Assembly (NCBI RefSeq): GCF_000247815.1 | Contig: NC_021673.1 | Coordinates: 105,069,363 to 105,133,362, forward strand | Length of the DNA stretch: 64,000 nucleotides | From: Ficedula albicollis | Taxonomy: Eukaryota; Chordata; Aves; Passeriformes; Muscicapidae | Direction: 5' to 3' | In this document: piece by piece, positions 1 through 12,417 of the stretch | How the letters are laid out: every line of letters begins with the position of its first letter | Numbering within the stretch: position 1 is the stretch's first letter | Notes under the pieces: model-generated | Database searches by the model: none | The model's input: the letters and a program-made list of their open reading frames with translations, nothing else | Told to the model about the DNA's origin: nothing | Position numbers and translations under genes: made by a program

Positions 1-217
1 CTCACTTTTTGGAAGATAAGGGGCACTTTTACTCCCGGAACCTTCTTTTGATCATTCTCCAGCAGCACGGCGAGAGGGACTCCGAAAAGACCATTCTCTT
101 AAAAAACAAAAAAATAGCAACAACAAAAGTGAAAAGGAGGAAGCGCAGCCTTGCGAGCAGCTTGCTCCAAGCCTGGCGGGCAGGGGGGTGGCTGCACGGG
201 GACCCCGCCGCGCGTAC
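1..217 (-). other. Start of the intron after exon 6
   Basis: Follows the GTACGC donor of exon 6. It is GC-rich next to the exon, then AT-rich to the window edge. No further exon is visible, so the RhoGAP-domain exons lie to the left. Confidence 0.8.
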
Positions 218-383
218 CTCGTCCCCGCACCCTCTCCGCGCGGTTCCTCTTCAGCTCCACGCCCAGCGCGTCGTAGAAGGCCGTCAGCTCCAGCAGCGAC
301 AGGTAGCGGATCTTCTTCATGTCCTCGGGAGAGAGGTCCCCAACCTCCGTCAGCCCCAAACGGCTTCTCCGAACCACGAATTT
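218..383 (-). CDS. ARHGAP28: ARHGAP28 coding exon 6 in this window (linker before the RhoGAP domain)
   Basis: Internal coding exon of a Rho GTPase-activating protein, which switches Rho-family GTPases off by speeding GTP hydrolysis. The exon opens after an acceptor ending CTGCAG and begins KFVVRRSRLGLTEVGDLS. It continues through SPEDMKKIRYLSLLELTAFY and ends at RVRGR plus one base before a GAG|GTACGC donor. The split codon starts with G and would give Asp if the next exon matches the family (GRD, then NGIFG). Length is 166 nt, phase 0 in and phase 1 out. From memory, the human protein has a closely similar stretch directly before its RhoGAP domain, and ARHGAP18 has a related one. The catalytic arginine-finger domain is therefore off the left edge. 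The exon and its flanks are clearly more GC- and CpG-rich than the neighbouring introns. Confidence 0.93.
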
Positions 384-657
384 CTGCAGCAGAGACGGGG
401 CGCGTCTTTACTCGCACCGGTTACAGGAAGGGAATTTTTGTTTCCGAAGAGATGCACGTGTGTGGTTGGAGGTCACGTTTGTGTAGGTGGATAGCAACAG
501 ACAAACTGTGGCACTGTAGATTGGCCTGGTATGGTGACACAGCTTGCATCCATCTGCACATAAAACTGAGCTTTGCTGACCTTTGCAGTTCGACTGGGAA
601 GTGATGCTGGAGCGCCCCACTGCCTGTACTTCAGCTGGGACAAATGAGATATGTGCT

Positions 658-817
658 TCTTTAAAACTTTTGCCCAGTTTCAGCAGGATGCATTATTTTG
701 CTCTGCTTCTGCCTTTCCCAAAACATCTTTGACACAGTCTTTAAAACTTTTGCCCAGTTTCAGCAGGATGTATTATTTTGCTCTGCTTCTGCCTTCCCCA
801 AAGCATCTTTGACACAG
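658..817. repeat. Tandem duplication, 80-bp period
   Basis: Copies 658-737 and 738-817 differ at a few positions, so the duplication is not a fresh copy. It lies in the intron between exons 5 and 6. Confidence 0.95.
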
Positions 818-1754
818 CTAATCATGGATGTGGTTCTATATCAATTGTGTGTGTATAATGAATCCCTGCCTGCTTTGCATAGTGCTGTTAATTTATGAGG
901 TCTTACAGGGGAGTTCAAACTAAAGATCTGAGGAAAAGCCCAGAAGCAAAATTGCCAACCTGCCAACTCAGTGGTATTTTTTATTACTCAAGAAATCTTA
1001 GAAACAGGGCTCCCAGCAGCTAATGGGGGCATTTGAAGATGTCTACGTATTTTAGAAACTGCAGTGTCATGGACCAGAGCCAGGAATGTCGTGTCATGAC
1101 AGATGCATATGTACAAATGCCAAAAAGAACAAACACCCCTCGGTTTCTGACATAATTGTTAGACATAATATCAAATAACAAAGTCATAGTAAAAAAACAC
1201 GCCTTTCAAAGAACTGTGGATCTTTGGTATTGTATGTTTATTTTTAATTTATTGTAATTTAAACCAGGAATTGTTAGTCAGAGGCATAAATAAATAGTAT
1301 TACAAACCATCTCCTTCCTTTAAGGAACTGAGTGTAAACCCGTCCTCTAGTTATGTTTTGCTTCTGGAGATTTCAGCTCAGTCCTTCAATTTTTTAAACA
1401 AATTTGGACTCAAAAATTTAAACCCATCTTTAAATTAAGCCAGTCAAACTGATTAAGAAAAAGGTAAACAAGAAAAAACACTCTAAACCAAATAAAAACA
1501 AAAATTAAACCTATACCAGATTTCAGAAGGAAGAGAGTACAGAGGACACCAAGATTATGTGGTTTAGAGCTTCATAAACTACGTTGTGAATGGTCTTTCA
1601 ATGGGGGTTAACAATAAGAAACCTAAAATACTAAAGAATATCAACACATTTTGGCTCCAGTGATGCAAAAAGTGCAAAAGTAGTCAAAATGCAATAAATC
1701 ACCCTGAAAAAAAGGAAAAAAAACCCCAGACTGTATACATATATTTTCTATGGG

Positions 1755-1842
1755 GAAAGAGAAAAGAATTCTCAGCACTGCCAAACTGATTAAAAAATGA
1801 AAGAGAAAAGAATTCTCAGCACTGCCAAACCGATTAAAAAGA
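1755..1842. repeat. Tandem duplication, 44-bp period
   Basis: Two copies sharing GAGAAAAGAATTCTCAGCAC and CTGCCAAAC.GATTAAAAA, with one or two differences. Confidence 0.95.
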
Positions 1843-1930
1843 GTACTACAAAGATTTTCCACAGTGGCAGTTTGACTCCTAAGGGTCACTATGATGTGAT
1901 GCTGTGGTTAATACAAATTTTGGGGCTGGC

Positions 1931-2930
1931 TGTCTTTCTCTGTCTTGTGTCACAATTTTCCAGTGTTTTTTCTTTCAGTGGTGTAATATGCTGGTTTGAA
2001 GGAGGCTGTGCTATCCTGAAATTAGATTACTAATGTTTTGGCTAAGGATCGTGTCTGATATTCTGCAGTGTTGTTCCTATGTGGAATTGTGCAGTGTACT
2101 CAGATTTGTAGTTCTGTAATACCTTCAATTAAGTCACATGGATGATGATCCCACATTGGAGAAATCACTTTGGGGAAAGAATGTACTTTGGGGAAATCCC
2201 TATGCTCCTGGGGATGTCGAGTTGACTCTTGTAAAAGTCAGGGCACTCCCTGCTGCAGGGCACATGCTAGTTTATGATGTATAATGTCACTCTGTGCAGT
2301 TCTGTGCACACCATCTGTGAAGTTGGCAGTGTTGTCAGACCTGAGAAAGTGTGGTGTTGTCCAGCCTCCAGTGTGGCCCCATTGTCTCACCACGGGGAAG
2401 GAGGGACAGTCCTGAATATTGGTGACTGGTTGCCTTTCTCTGTCTTGTGTCACAATTTTCCAGTGTTTTTTCTTTCAGTGGTGTAATATGCTGGTTTGAA
2501 GGAGGCTGTGCTATCCTGAAATTAGATTACTAATGTTTTGGCTAAGGATCGTGTCTGATATTCTGCAGTGTTGTTCCTATGTGGAATTGTGCAGTGTACT
2601 CAGATTTGTAGTTCTGTAATACCTTCAATTAAGTCACATGGATGATGATCCCACATTGGAGAAATCACTTTGGGGAAAGAATGTACTTTGGGGAAATCCC
2701 TATGCTCCTGGGGATGTCGAGTTGACTCTTGTAAAAGTCAGGGCACTCCCTGCTGCAGGGCACATGCTAGTTTATGATGTATAATGTCACTCTGTGCAGT
2801 TCTGTGCACACCATCTGTGAAGTTGGCAGTGTTGTCAGACCTGAGAAAGTGTGGTGTTGTCCAGCCTCCAGTGTGGCCCCATTGTCTCACCACGGGGAAG
2901 GAGGGACAGTCCTGAATATTGGTGACTGGT
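1931..2930. repeat. Tandem duplication, 500-bp period
   Basis: Copies 1931-2430 and 2431-2930 match at exactly 500 bp offset with almost no differences seen by eye (one near the left end, T versus C at 1933/2433). It is in the intron between exons 5 and 6. It is either very recent or an assembly false duplication. Confidence 0.93.
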
Positions 2931-3929
2931 TGCTCAGTCTAACAGAGATTATTTTTCTGCTGAGGCCCATTATAGTTTGAGTCATCATGGGAAAAAACCA
3001 AATACCACGACAGGCAGCAGATGAAGTAAGGGAAAAGCCAACACCAGCAGCTATGATTGTTGGCTTTACTCAGAAATGCTCTGCAATGACCTGGCATGTT
3101 TCTTGTGGGGTCTTCTCAGCTCACAAAATTATGTTCTGCATGCAGAGCAGTTCAACTCCAGCATAATACTGGTATTTTCTAAAGCTTATCAATTATGAAT
3201 CCACAGATCCATGATGCTCAATATGGCATCTTCTCTCTTTGTCATCAGTGTCCCTGCTCTGTCAGATGGGAATTGTCTGTGCTGTTGCAGAGAAAAATTT
3301 GGGAGTGTGCATGTGTTGTAGTAAAGGCCAAAATTACGATGAGTAGAGAGATACTCTTACTCTCCACAGGACACCAAGTTATCCCCACAAAGAAAACCCC
3401 CAAACAACCAAAGATACAACAAAAGCACAGGGATTTCATATAAGTTATGTAATCTACTTGGTATCTTATCATTTGACATAGAAGCTTACTTTGGCATCTC
3501 AGCTTCTTCTTCCTTGATGGAATCTGAGATGGACAACTCACTAATTCTCAGATAATTGAATGTCTGTGTGGATTGCAAAAAATTCTGATTTTTTTGGGAC
3601 CTCAGGACATCATAACACTCAGGAAATTTTTCCAAATACTTTACAGCTATTCCACATCACTAATGAGGTGGTACTGGAAGCACTAAATTAATGCTCCATC
3701 TTTCAGTAATGGAAGTTGTGAGGACTGATATAAATAGAAAATTGACTTCCATGACTTCATGAAATAATTCCAGATAATGATACAACTGCTCAGTGCACGT
3801 CTGGTTGGATGATATGGCAAACTTTTATTGAACAATTCATGCAGTATCTCCTATAGTGTGATTGCACTCAATACTGGAAACAGGCAGAACTGCTGCAGGA
3901 CTAAGGTTTTTGATTTCTTCCCTTCATCT

Positions 3930-4049
3930 GCAAAGCAATTTTAAATCTATATGTTAACAAAGGCAGATAACCCGTGGGGAGAAAAATGTACAAAGCAATT
4001 TTAAATCTATATGTTAACAAAGACAGATAACCTGTGGGGGGAAAAATGT
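3930..4049. repeat. Tandem duplication, 60-bp period
   Basis: Two copies of a unit containing CAAAGCAATTTTAAATCTAT, with several substitutions between them. Confidence 0.93.
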
Positions 4050-4400
4050 CGGAAAATAGACCAGCAATGAAAATGACTGTTAGTTTTAATGCCAATAAGC
4101 AGTTTTTGTTTCTGTGTGAAAAAAAAAATGGATGGTGCAATATTTGTGGACTGAGTTACACATACTCATCTGGGTGCATATGTTCATGATGGGTACAAGT
4201 AAAAACCTGGCTTGGATAGCCACATTAATTCTGGGAATTAATCAAAGGCAGGAGGCAGGCAAACTGAGAAGCCTCTAGAAAGCACTCACTGCAAAGGCCA
4301 GATCATGTGTCTTAACAGACTCCAGTGTGCTGGGGATGTAAAGCAGGAAATTGCTGTGGTAAAGAAAACAGTTGAGGAAATACATGGAGAAGAAACTTAC

Positions 4401-4558
4401 TGGCAAAGCCGAGTCTTCCTTTTTGAACCTCTGATTTTTTGGCCACTCTTGGGTTTTTGGAAGGACTGTAATGGATTCTGAGAAAGAGACATCATAGGAG
4501 AGCTCTTCTGTTATGGATGGGCTGCCTTTATCTATTCCACAGTCTAGACAGCTCTTAG
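4401..4558 (-). CDS. ARHGAP28: ARHGAP28 coding exon 5 in this window
   Basis: Exon of 158 nt, too broken up by stops in its flanks to stand out as an ORF. The acceptor ends TTTTCAG and the donor is CCA|GTAAGT. It starts with CT, completing a Ser codon whose T comes from exon 4, and ends in phase 0. It reads KSCLDCGIDKGSP, then SITEELSYDVSFSESITVLP, then KTQEWPKNQRFKKEDSALP. The EELSYDVSFSE block corresponds to EELSFEVSYSE in human ARHGAP28 as I recall it, and KKEDSALP to KKEDYVLT, immediately before the KF that opens exon 6. This is part of the poorly conserved, charged and probably disordered linker between the N-terminal conserved region and the GAP domain. Phase and order agree with both neighbours. 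Confidence 0.9.
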
Positions 4559-6528
4559 CTGAAAATAAGGGAAATTATATATGAATGATGAATTGCATTT
4601 AGTACAGAGACATTAAACAATTGAACCAAGATGACAAAATTCTTGAGAAAGTAATAAAGGAAGTGCTTCAAAGAGAAATTTCAGTGCAAACCACAGCATG
4701 TTCCTGTTTTGTCTTGAGGAAATAACCCCTTAGAAATAAAATTCCTATTTTTGTTTTAGATTATTTAACTTGCTGCTTTCTGTGAGAAAGATAGTCAAGC
4801 TGGAACTTCCTGTTTATCAGGAGTTACCAAGGTTTTTACTCCATCCTTGTCTTCCCAGGCCAACAAACTGTGGTGACACTTGTCAAATGAACAATTAAAA
4901 ATAAAAGGTCCTGACAGAAAAATGCTGTTGACACAGTTTCTCAGCTTACTGATGACCTATTTACAATCATAAGACATTGTGCATATATTTTACGTGGTCA
5001 CATACACATATTTATCATTGGTGATAGTTTAGGTGCATAAGACCATAACAGGGCAAAATGTACAATATTCCAGTTTGAAAAGCACTATATCTACTGACAC
5101 TTCTAGTAGATATTGTGAAATGACTTACTGCTCTTCTCTAAAATTTAGTCACCTCCTTGAATTACTGGGTGTCAGAGGAAAATTTTTGAAATCAGTACAA
5201 TCAAGTCCAGAAATACAGTCCAGAATATTGTCATGGAGGTCAAAGTGTGATAACATAAATGAGTTCCAGGGTTGCCCACTTTCCTGATGAATCTCTAGTA
5301 TCTCAGGTCAATTTTCAGTTTTCCTGTAAGGCTCAGCTCCTAAACCCAGTTGGGATGGAATAATAAATTTAATTGAAAATGAAGTAAAATTTCAGCCCTC
5401 AGAATTACAGAGATAAATTTACTAACATGACACAAGTGTATTCAAAAGCCATGGCAATCAGAAAGTGAATTAAACATCATCTCATATCTTATAAACTTGT
5501 GCATGCCCCATGTTCTCTGAATCATTGCATTTACAGTTACAGGGACTTTTTTGCAACACCACTTATTTTGCAAGTCTGATATGAAAAAAGTTAAGTGTGT
5601 TTTTAAGTGGCTTCTGGTTTCTGAACTGTGGCTTTAGTTGTTGTCTAATGTCCAAGCCATTTAAGATGTTTTCCATCTCTCTTGCCATCCTTAGACCTGG
5701 GATCACAGAGTGCTCAGGGTTCCCCTGGGCATTTGGTTCCCCATCTGTTTCAGTGAAACTGCTTGCAGAGCAGAAGTATCAGCAGAGCAGCTTTCACCAC
5801 CAAGGAAAATGTCTGTGGCACTGTATCCAGAGGTAAACATCAGCAGAGCAGCTTTCACCACCAAGGAAAATGTGGCACTGTATCCAGAGGTAAACATGCA
5901 AGGGACATGCTCAGAAATTTGGGTATTAATATCCCTTTAGTTAAGCCCTGAACAAAGGCGATGGAAGAGCTTTCAAACTAAGAGATGGACATTCTCATGG
6001 AAGGTTGCTGACAATTACCCAGACACTGAGCAGAGAAGAACCATTACTTTCATTAGCACTGCCAATCACTGTCAGGGCAAAGCATTTAAGGGATAACACC
6101 ATTCATAGATCAGAATAACAGGGCAGAACTAGGATAACTATAAATTTTTAATACTACAATTTCTGCAGTACTGGAGAAGAAATGTGGAGAAAATATGCCT
6201 CTTTGATTTGCTAAAAGAAAACACACTGATGACATATTGGACAAATTCTGCATGATATTGCTTACAGATTATTTTTACATTCCCAGCCTTGCAATGATCA
6301 GCATTTTTTAGATTCTGATGCCTCATGGGCAGCAGTCTGTGTCTGTCCAACTTGGTCTTTAATGGGAAACTTTGGTTCCTGCATGACAATAAGCTGACAA
6401 TGATTTTAAAGAAATATTCACAGCACTGCCCCAGCATGAGAGGAGACTAACTTCTCAACCACAAAAGGGTCTTTCTGTCTCATTTTACTGAGAGGAAGTG
6501 AACACTGGTTACATGTTGTCATACTCAC
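4559..6528 (-). other. Intron between exons 4 and 5
   Basis: About 2.0 kb, GTGAGT to TTTTCAG. It contains the 61-bp duplication at 5778-5896 and nothing else recognised. Confidence 0.83.
5778..5896. repeat. Tandem duplication, ~61-bp period
   Basis: Two copies of a unit containing GCAGAGCAGCTTTCACCACC. The second lacks four bases (TCTG) found in the first. It lies in the intron between exons 4 and 5. Confidence 0.93.
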
Positions 6529-6616
6529 AGCTAACTGATTTCCAAACTGGCTTCTGCCCAGGAAGCTGGATACCATTAGGAGATACTGGTGACACTGGAA
6601 CTGTCTCAAATGTGGG
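6529..6616 (-). CDS. ARHGAP28: ARHGAP28 coding exon 4 in this window
   Basis: Short exon of 88 nt. The acceptor follows a pyrimidine-rich tract (TTTTCCTTGCCTGTCAG) and the donor is AGCT|GTGAGT. It reads PTFETVPVSPVSPNGIQLPG and then QKPVWKSVS plus one base, T, which joins CT of exon 5 to make Ser. Human ARHGAP28 has a comparable stretch (ETIPVLPVHSNGSPEPGQ, from memory) at the same place. Phase 0 in and phase 1 out fits both neighbours. The segment is proline- and serine-rich linker. It is short, but the match in residues, splice sites and phase together makes a chance hit unlikely. Confidence 0.85.
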
Positions 6617-9600
6617 CTGACAGGCAAGGAAAAATGATCAGACTGCAGTGAAGGCAAACGTCTGCGGACAGAAACTGCTACAGTTCAAGCAACAGTGTAT
6701 TATTCTCAGCTTACACTCTCTTGACAAGATTAAACAACCTGTTGATTCTTCAGAATATATTTTTCATAGCCAAGCCTGAGAATCAATCTTCCCCAGACTG
6801 CACAGATTTGGGCCGTGTGGAGGTCAGTAATATTGCAGCTTGCTGTACCTAATGAGTCCTGTCCTATAAAATGACTGAAATTAGCTAAGTAAATTGCTGT
6901 ACAGAATTAGGCTAACTGAAAGGTCTCCTCAAATTGTAATTCATCCTGGCTTTAATCATTTTGGCCACAAATCTTTTTGAAGACTCTCTGGCACATGTTG
7001 AGTACCTGCTATTCCCAGGGACCTGTCAAAAATCAATCAGTCTGCTACCTCCTGTGATTTGGGCACCCAAAAGCTATTACAGCATGGATGTCCTCCCATA
7101 GGTTATACACTAGTACTTCTATCAGTGAACTGCCAAAAAACAACTTGAGGGAACAAAGAAACATTTTCTATGTTCAAATTAATTTCTTTCCACTCCAGAA
7201 ATCATTCTGCACTGCAAAGAAGGGGTGACTTTCAAGCAGCGTCACCTCTTCTTGGCAGGGGAATTTTGGCCTTGTCCTCAGCAGTTTTGTAAAAAGACAA
7301 AAAGACAAATCTGAGTGTTTGTGTTCATGGGCAATAGTGGCTCAACTATTTGCTCTTGAGTAAAAAAGAAAACAAACAAAAACAATGTCAGGAATTATCA
7401 AAGTGCTCTGAAGGTCACTCAATAAAAATAACTACCATGTTCCAAACCTGTCTTATATTTTTTCTGCTGTTATTTACACCCTTGTGGGAGCCCCTGAAGC
7501 CCCCAGCCTTTCTCAAACCTGCAGTTTCACACACCCTGAGACTGATGGATCAGACCCAGTTTTCCAGCTGAACCTGCAGCTGTAGGCCCCCATGAGCCCT
7601 TAATACCAGCTTTTTAATTCCTCTTTAAATGGCTAAGTTGACTGTTTATCAACAAGTAGCAATGCCTCAGGGCAGAGGTTCTGTTTTCCCCAGCTGTAGT
7701 CAATGTGTGGGAAAAGCACCCAGGCTGTTAAAAAATGTCAGATATTTAAAAGACAGTCAGCTCTTCCAATGGGAAGCCTGAAATAACGTTGCAGTTGTTT
7801 TATTCAATCTTATCCTCGGAGCTATTCGGGTAACAAAGTCAAATGTAATATGAATAAAATCTGTCCTGAGAGTCCATTCAATGGCTGGTGAACTTGATAG
7901 CAAACAGGATCTGAGTCACAAGGGCTTCTTTTGCCAGAAGATTGTAAGGACCATTGATTTTTTAAAAAAGATAACTGGATACTTTCACGATAAAATCCCA
8001 CAACATTTACACAAAAAGCTTCAGGACATAAAAAAGCACTATGAATTTCAGGTGGGAGTACAGAAGTGGAGAGGATGGCTAAACTTGCCTCAGCAATTTG
8101 GGAAAATCAACATAGAAGTATTTTATGCTACTACTTAAGATCCAGATGGAGAAATTAATGGTAAATATTAGCAACTGGCTCATCTACTTTTAGTGCTCAA
8201 AATGCCTGATCCTGTGAACAATATTCAGAATAGATTTACAGTCGTCAGTCAAGTTTATTAAGAAAAAAAACACTTCCAGCCTTGTTACATGGGTGAAATG
8301 AGTCGTGAAACAGCTGCAGCAACCTGGTTCTGATAAGCAGGGCAGAGCTGGCAGACACAGATATGGAAGATGGAGTGGACTGCACACCTCTGCCTGGCAC
8401 CCAGCAGGGCTGGCAGCAGGCTGCCCTAGCCTGGGGAGTTGGATAATGTGAACTGTGCACAGTAACTGGGTACCTGAAAATGCCATATTCTCAGTCCCAT
8501 TTCCCAGCCTCCACAGTGAGAGTGTATAATGAATTCAAATCTATGTCTCTTTTGTAAAAATGTCTTCCTTTTCCCCCCACCTTTACTTTTTTTAATGTTA
8601 GGAAGCCAGGGAATAAAACCTTTATAATGCATGAATTTAAAGATCTAGAATATTTCTGTAGTGTAAAATAAAATTAAAGAACTTTTGAAGACTTTCCCTC
8701 AATGAATGTGAAAGACCAAGAAATTGTGTCCTTAAATAAACTGGGATAGTTTTATTCATTTGCCTGAGGCTCCAAAGGTGAGGCTTCCCATATCCTGATT
8801 TCTGACTGGAGGTGATTCATTAGATACACTAAAAATGAGCCCACTGTTTACTGCCACAACATACACAGGAATTTCCAATGGGAAGATGAAATCAGAAGAG
8901 CAGGAAGAGGATGGAGATGAGGTAGATAGACAGTTCTTTAGTAGCTACCCTCATTGTAGAAGATGTAAAACCAAATCATTGGAGCACCAAAGAGACCAAA
9001 TTTTATTTTCAGCCCTGCAGCTAGAGGAAATAAAGGCAAAGGGGGATAACCTTATAGCTGTGGCCAGGATACAATTTGCCCATGCTTTGAATACATTCGT
9101 ATTTTCCAGCACTGCCATCACAAGCACCTTCTCATGCAAATAGCTCTGGGTTAGTTAGTGATTCTTCTTTAACTAGGAGATGATTTTGACATGCATTGCT
9201 GAAGTAAAATGCTTGTAAAAACTCTTCAGGAGTTTTAGTTAATTGCAACGTACTGTGCTGGGCTGCTAATGAGCACAGTGCTTCATTTCCTCTCTCCAAT
9301 AACAGGATCAATGTCTCTGTGTCCCCCATTTGTATTCTGCTGTTGATTTTTCTGAGCTCTGAGCACTAGCAGACCAATAGCTTCTGATGGAAGCAGCAGG
9401 GTACCAGCAGTAAGGAAAATCAGGCCACTGTGATTTATAAGCCGTCCAATTTAAACCTCAGTAGTGTGGCTGCCATTTGAGTGTGCTGGCTGTAGACCTG
9501 TCTGAAGCAGAGAAAAGGCACCTCAGCTGGGACAGGCTGCTCTACTTGCCAAGGCATGGCTCTTGTAAGGGGGATGTACCCACAGGGGTAGCATTTTTCC

Positions 9601-12199
9601 CCTGGCACCTTTCCAGGGCAGGCAACAGATAAAAACTACAAAAAAACAGAGCAACCAAACAAGAAGAGCCATAGCTGCATTTCCTTTTATTTCTGTCCAT
9701 TCTACCTGTTGAGGGGACACTCCTGCCAGGAGGGCATGGACCCCATAGCTGCATTTCCTTTTATTTCTGTCCATTTTACCTGTTGAGGGGACACTCCTAC
9801 CATGAGGGCATGGACCTCAAGGCAGGATGTCTGGAAAAGCACCCTTTGTTCTGTGCTGACCCATGGAGAGCCTGGCCACTAGGCAGTAGCAGCAAAACAT
9901 CTAGCAGGCAGGGGTTTTTCAGAACAGAGAGGAAAAAACTAGGGCAAATCTATGTTTTTCTTCCGCCACTCCAGATGACAACTAATTTATGCCTCTCTAG
10001 TGGTCCCCTAAAGCTTATCTCAGGTGACCCTAGTGAGCTAATCACCTTTTCTCTCATCATTAGCTAAAGAAGAGAGTAATCCATCCTGTGACCCATCCCT
10101 CTAGGCTCCTGTGATTCTTAGGTTGTTGGGAGAAGGGTGTAAATCCATTCTTCTAATGGAGAGGATTACAGAGTGATGAGAAACAATTAGAGCTCCTTTG
10201 CTATTTGCAGCATGTTTAGTTTACTTCTTCCCTTCCCAGCTAAAAGGCAGGATGGGAAAGCAAAACTGCATGTCATTTCAAGCAGTCTCCTCCCCAGCCT
10301 CTCTCCCCCAGCTGTGCTGAAATGATTTGCCCCTCCCCACCTCCTGCCACTCTTTTGGCTGGGTTGGTTATAATGTGCTCCTCTTCCCTAAACTGATTAA
10401 TCACAAATATTCACTGGCAGCTGTAGTGCCTGTGCCCAAAGAGGCAGCAAAGCTCCAGGAACTGCTGAAAGCCCCATAAAAAGACTATCTGGGAAACTCT
10501 TAGGTCAGGGACACAAGCCCTCCTGAAGTGTGTTTATCCTGAAGGGCTGATAATCAGGACTAAGTTTCTAAATCCCATAACAAGCAGCAGAGATAGGAGC
10601 ACATGTGAATTGGAAAATTAAGAGTGCTGGGGCCTTGCAGGCTTTTAGAAATAGCACGTTTCAGTCTGTTGGAGGGAGGTGAGGGTGTGCTCTGCAGTTG
10701 TGTTTGAGCACCTGGTATAACATCTAGGTCAGCACCTGCAGAACTGCATATTTCTGTGGGAAGAAGAATTAGAAGACTTAATTACTCATTTGGACTTATC
10801 TTTTAGACTTTCACAATGCAGAACCAGTAAGCAAACTGATTTGGAGGAGGTAATACATTGATTTGAAGGGCAATTGCTCTGAACATCCAAATTCTTTTTG
10901 CAAGTGAGAAACTTTATCAAGTAAGAAAGGGAAAATTAGGAGGTCAAAATGAAATCAATAATGTGCCCATTTGAGATGAAATGTATAATCCTTATTTGGC
11001 TGATTGAAGTTTATTAGGAAACTTAAGCTTCTATAAATAAATTAAATGCCTTTTGGTTTACAGATACTCGAATCAGGAGAAGTGAGCTAACCTGATCAGA
11101 AGTACCACCAGCTTTTTAATGTTCATGCAAACATGCCTGATATCTCTCATGGAAGAAAGCCTGCCCACAGGAAACTACTGGATGCTTCTGGATGTGTTTC
11201 TGGGATGTGTGCAAGAGGTTAAAAAAAATCCAGATATTTAATTTGGAAACAAATAGCCTAACTATCTGAACATTCTATCTTTGTAATTTTAATATAACCA
11301 TGCAGCTACAATTTTGTTCCCTTTCTTTTTTTTTTTTTTTTTTAATTAATGGAGGATTTCAAGGCCTTGGGGAGACAGTAGAACAAACAGGAAAGGACAA
11401 AGCAATGCCTAATGAAAAAAGTTTCTTGGGGTTTTATAATGGCAACAATTTTAATATTAATTTCAAAGGTGAGCTTCTGATCTTATTGGCGACTCCCATT
11501 TAAGATATCATGAATGATAATTGCAAAATCACACATGTTGGTTTGAACAGTGGACTAAACTCACACAGTTGACAGCGTTCACAAGAATCAAAACATGCAC
11601 TGACAGGAACTGGTGCATTCAGAGCTATCCTTAGGGAAAAGTGGATGAAACCTCCAGAGGTACTGCTGATTTTTGAAGCCAATGAACAGTTAATAGGTTT
11701 TCATTTGCTATGTAAGTGAAATGTAACTGCCAGTGTACCAGTCACAATCATGCTGCCAGGTGTTTAATTGCTTATGCATATTTGAACCCCAGTTGCTTCA
11801 TTGGACAAGTTTTACTTTACCACTGAGACTGCTGAGTAAATAGCAAGTGTCCCCATAAGCCATCAAAAATTTGAATAGCTGCCAAGAGTAACTCACCAAT
11901 TTCCAAAAAATAAAGGAGTAAGTGCTAGCCTTGACACAAGGCTGTGGGAGGAAAGCTGGCAACAGACACAACTTGATGTTACAGGTTAGTTACAAAACTG
12001 TGTACCCTTGTATTTGGTTTCTTCCTTTCCTCTCAAATGTACTGTATACAGCATTAAAAGTCTGGTCTAAGGGTCAGAAACTGCTAATGGCTGTCTGTGC
12101 ATGGTCAGCAGGAAAGGGTTCCTGTCTGGCAGAAACTTTGGTGAGCTGCTTGCAAATTGCGTAAAAATTGAGATCAAAGGCATGCACGAGGATACTTAC
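6617..12199 (-). other. Intron(s) between exons 3 and 4
   Basis: About 5.6 kb, GTAAGT to CTGTCAG. Human ARHGAP28 has roughly 60 more residues here. I did not find that exon, which may be too diverged, skipped or absent. Contents include the 74-bp duplication and a T run near 11328-11343. No transposon was recognised. Confidence 0.75.
9669..9815. repeat. Tandem duplication, 74-bp period
   Basis: Two copies of a unit starting CCATAGCTGCATTTCC, with a few substitutions. It lies in the intron between exons 3 and 4. Confidence 0.95.
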
Positions 12200-12417
12200 A
12201 GAAGAGTCACTGGTGCCAAAGATGTCTCGCACATCCCGGACTGTGTGCTTGTTCTTCTTCCTCAGGGTCTGAGTGTAGGTGTTGTACCTCTTCTGTACAG
12301 CAGCAGCTTGGGTTCTGGTCAGAGTGGACAGCAGGGCTTGGCCATCCTCCTCCTCAGCTCCTGAGATCAACGTGGATAAACCCACATCCTGCAGCCATTC
12401 TGCCTCCAGCTCCCCTT
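12200..12417 (-). CDS. ARHGAP28: ARHGAP28 coding exon 3 in this window (conserved N-terminal block)
   Basis: Exon of 218 nt carrying the strongest family signature in the window. After a CCACAG acceptor it completes a Glu codon (G from exon 2 plus AA) and reads GELEAEWLQDVGLSTLI. It goes on through an acidic EEEDGQ, then LLSTLTRTQAAAVQKRY, TYTQTLRKKNKHTVRDVRD and IFGTSDSS, and ends at TCT|GTAAGT in phase 0. The LSTLTRTQAAAVQ block is shared by ARHGAP18, ARHGAP28 and ARHGAP40. The VGLSTLISG context and the YNTYTQTLRKK version are closest to ARHGAP28. Its role is outside catalysis and is not well defined. Both splice sites agree with the adjoining phases. Confidence 0.95.

Larger units (their letters stand above)
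384..4400 (-). other. Intron between exons 5 and 6
   Basis: About 4.0 kb, opened by GTAAGT and closed by CTGCAG. It contains four of the tandem duplications listed here (periods 80, 44, 500 and 60). No exon or transposon was otherwise recognised. Confidence 0.85.

Noticed and set aside
7244..7284. Minus-strand stretch reading AEDKAKIPLPRR before a GT, considered as the missing ARHGAP28 exon
   Set aside because: The resemblance is only a few residues, and neither the phases nor an acceptor fit the neighbouring exons.
7881..8138. 85-residue lysine-rich plus-strand ORF
   Set aside because: Composition typical of AT-rich noncoding DNA, with no family resemblance.
8755..8835. Minus-strand NESPPVRNQ peptide after a TTTTTAG, considered as the missing exon
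   Set aside because: It reaches a stop without a suitable donor, and the match is limited to ESPP.
8835..9143. 102-residue plus-strand ORF with an acidic stretch
   Set aside because: No recognisable family, no splice context beyond chance, and it lies in an ARHGAP28 intron.
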